Assembly (NCBI GenBank): GCA_903830015.1
Contig: CAIKSH010000123.1
Location: 1 to 5,721 of the forward strand
Direction of reading: 5' to 3'
Source of the DNA: an uncultured Solirubrobacterales bacterium
GTDB taxonomy: Bacteria > Actinomycetota > Thermoleophilia > Solirubrobacterales > Solirubrobacteraceae
Length of the DNA stretch: 5,721 nt
Shown: positions 5,551-5,721 of the stretch, piece after piece
How the letters are laid out: every line of letters begins with the position of its first letter
Numbering within the stretch: position 1 is the stretch's first letter
Made by a program: the position numbers and the translations under genes
The notes under the pieces: generated by a model
The model's database searches: none
The model's input: the letters and a program-made list of their open reading frames with translations, nothing else
What the model was told of the DNA's origin: nothing

Positions 5551-5721
5551 ATGGCCCTCCCTCCCGCCTCCCGAGAGACCACCGTCCTGATCACCGGCGC
5601 CTCGTCGGGAATCGGCGCCGAGCTGGCCCGGGAGCAGGCCGGGCGCGGCCACGGCGTGACGCTGGTCGCCCGCCGCGCCGACCGGCTCGAGGAGCTCGCC
5701 CGGGAGCTCGAGGGCGCCTAC
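5551..5721 (+). CDS. Short-chain dehydrogenase/reductase, N-terminal 57 residues (3' end outside window)
   Basis: The frame is open from ATG 5551 to the window end, so only the start of an expected ~250-residue cytoplasmic oxidoreductase is present. After a ten-residue leader, [11 protein letters not shown] (12-22) forms beta1 and the TGxxxGxG nucleotide-binding turn of classical SDRs. The second strand ends in [12 protein letters not shown] (38-49); the Arg41-Arg42 pair after beta2 favours NADP(H) over NAD(H), as established for classical SDRs. The YxxxK catalytic motif and substrate region lie beyond the window, so the substrate cannot be guessed. The start is supported by the -10-like TAGGAT box and by the standard distance to the glycine-rich turn. 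Confidence 0.93.
   Translation, partial: MALPPASRETTVLITGASSGIGAELAREQAGRGHGVTLVARRADRLEELARELEGAY

Noticed and set aside
4209..5594. Long minus-strand open frame (461 codons) opposite the hydrolase-like and membrane genes
   Set aside because: Its translation is Gly/Ala/Arg/Asp-rich low-complexity sequence with no domain, and it spans two well-supported plus-strand genes and three intergenic boundaries. This is typical antisense shadow in GC-rich DNA.

Overview
This window is ordinary-looking chromosomal DNA from a very GC-rich bacterium, most likely an actinobacterium. The protein styles (a secreted Ig-repeat protein, a flippase-like membrane protein, a DNDG-type HAD hydrolase) and the leaderless start sites suggest the Thermoleophilia/Solirubrobacterales side of the phylum. 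That placement is inference from gene style and base composition, not a marker-gene result. I see no transposase, integrase, phage gene, CRISPR array, tRNA or rRNA. Coding density is very high; the longest intergenic gap is about 62 bases.

Layout. (1) 1-1355, minus strand: the N-terminal 451 codons of a secreted protein with a signal peptide, a cysteine-containing N-terminal domain and tandem ~100-residue Ig-like modules; its 3' end lies outside the window. (2) A 62-base divergent region leads to a plus-strand pair: a PrxQ/Bcp peroxiredoxin (1418-1879) and, overlapping it by 4 bases (GTGA), a HAD-superfamily phosphatase-like protein (1876-2538). (3) 2579-3562, plus: a flippase-like, lysylphosphatidylglycerol-synthase-type integral membrane protein. 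(4) 3547-3825, minus: a small helical protein of unknown function, overlapping the flippase gene tail-to-tail by 16 bases. (5) 3841-4575, plus: an alpha/beta-hydrolase-fold protein whose nucleophile elbow reads GVGFG and which lacks a visible catalytic triad. (6) 4602-5516, plus: a probable six-pass membrane protein with a Gly/Ser linker and a KRKRKR tail. (7) 5551 to the end, plus: the start of an NADP-type short-chain dehydrogenase.

How they work together: only the peroxiredoxin/HAD pair is clearly co-transcribed. Every other gene has its own start signal, so this looks like a run of single-gene units rather than one pathway operon. The most coherent signal at the DNA level is that six genes have a -10-like hexamer ending 6-7 bases before the start codon and no Shine-Dalgarno, as expected for leaderless mRNAs. 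The secreted-protein gene alone has a strong AGGAGG.

I did not find a convincing new multi-gene system. The best leads are the probable pseudo-hydrolase, the uniform leaderless promoter architecture (including a divergent pair with overlapping -10 elements), and the uncharacterised small helical and six-pass membrane proteins.
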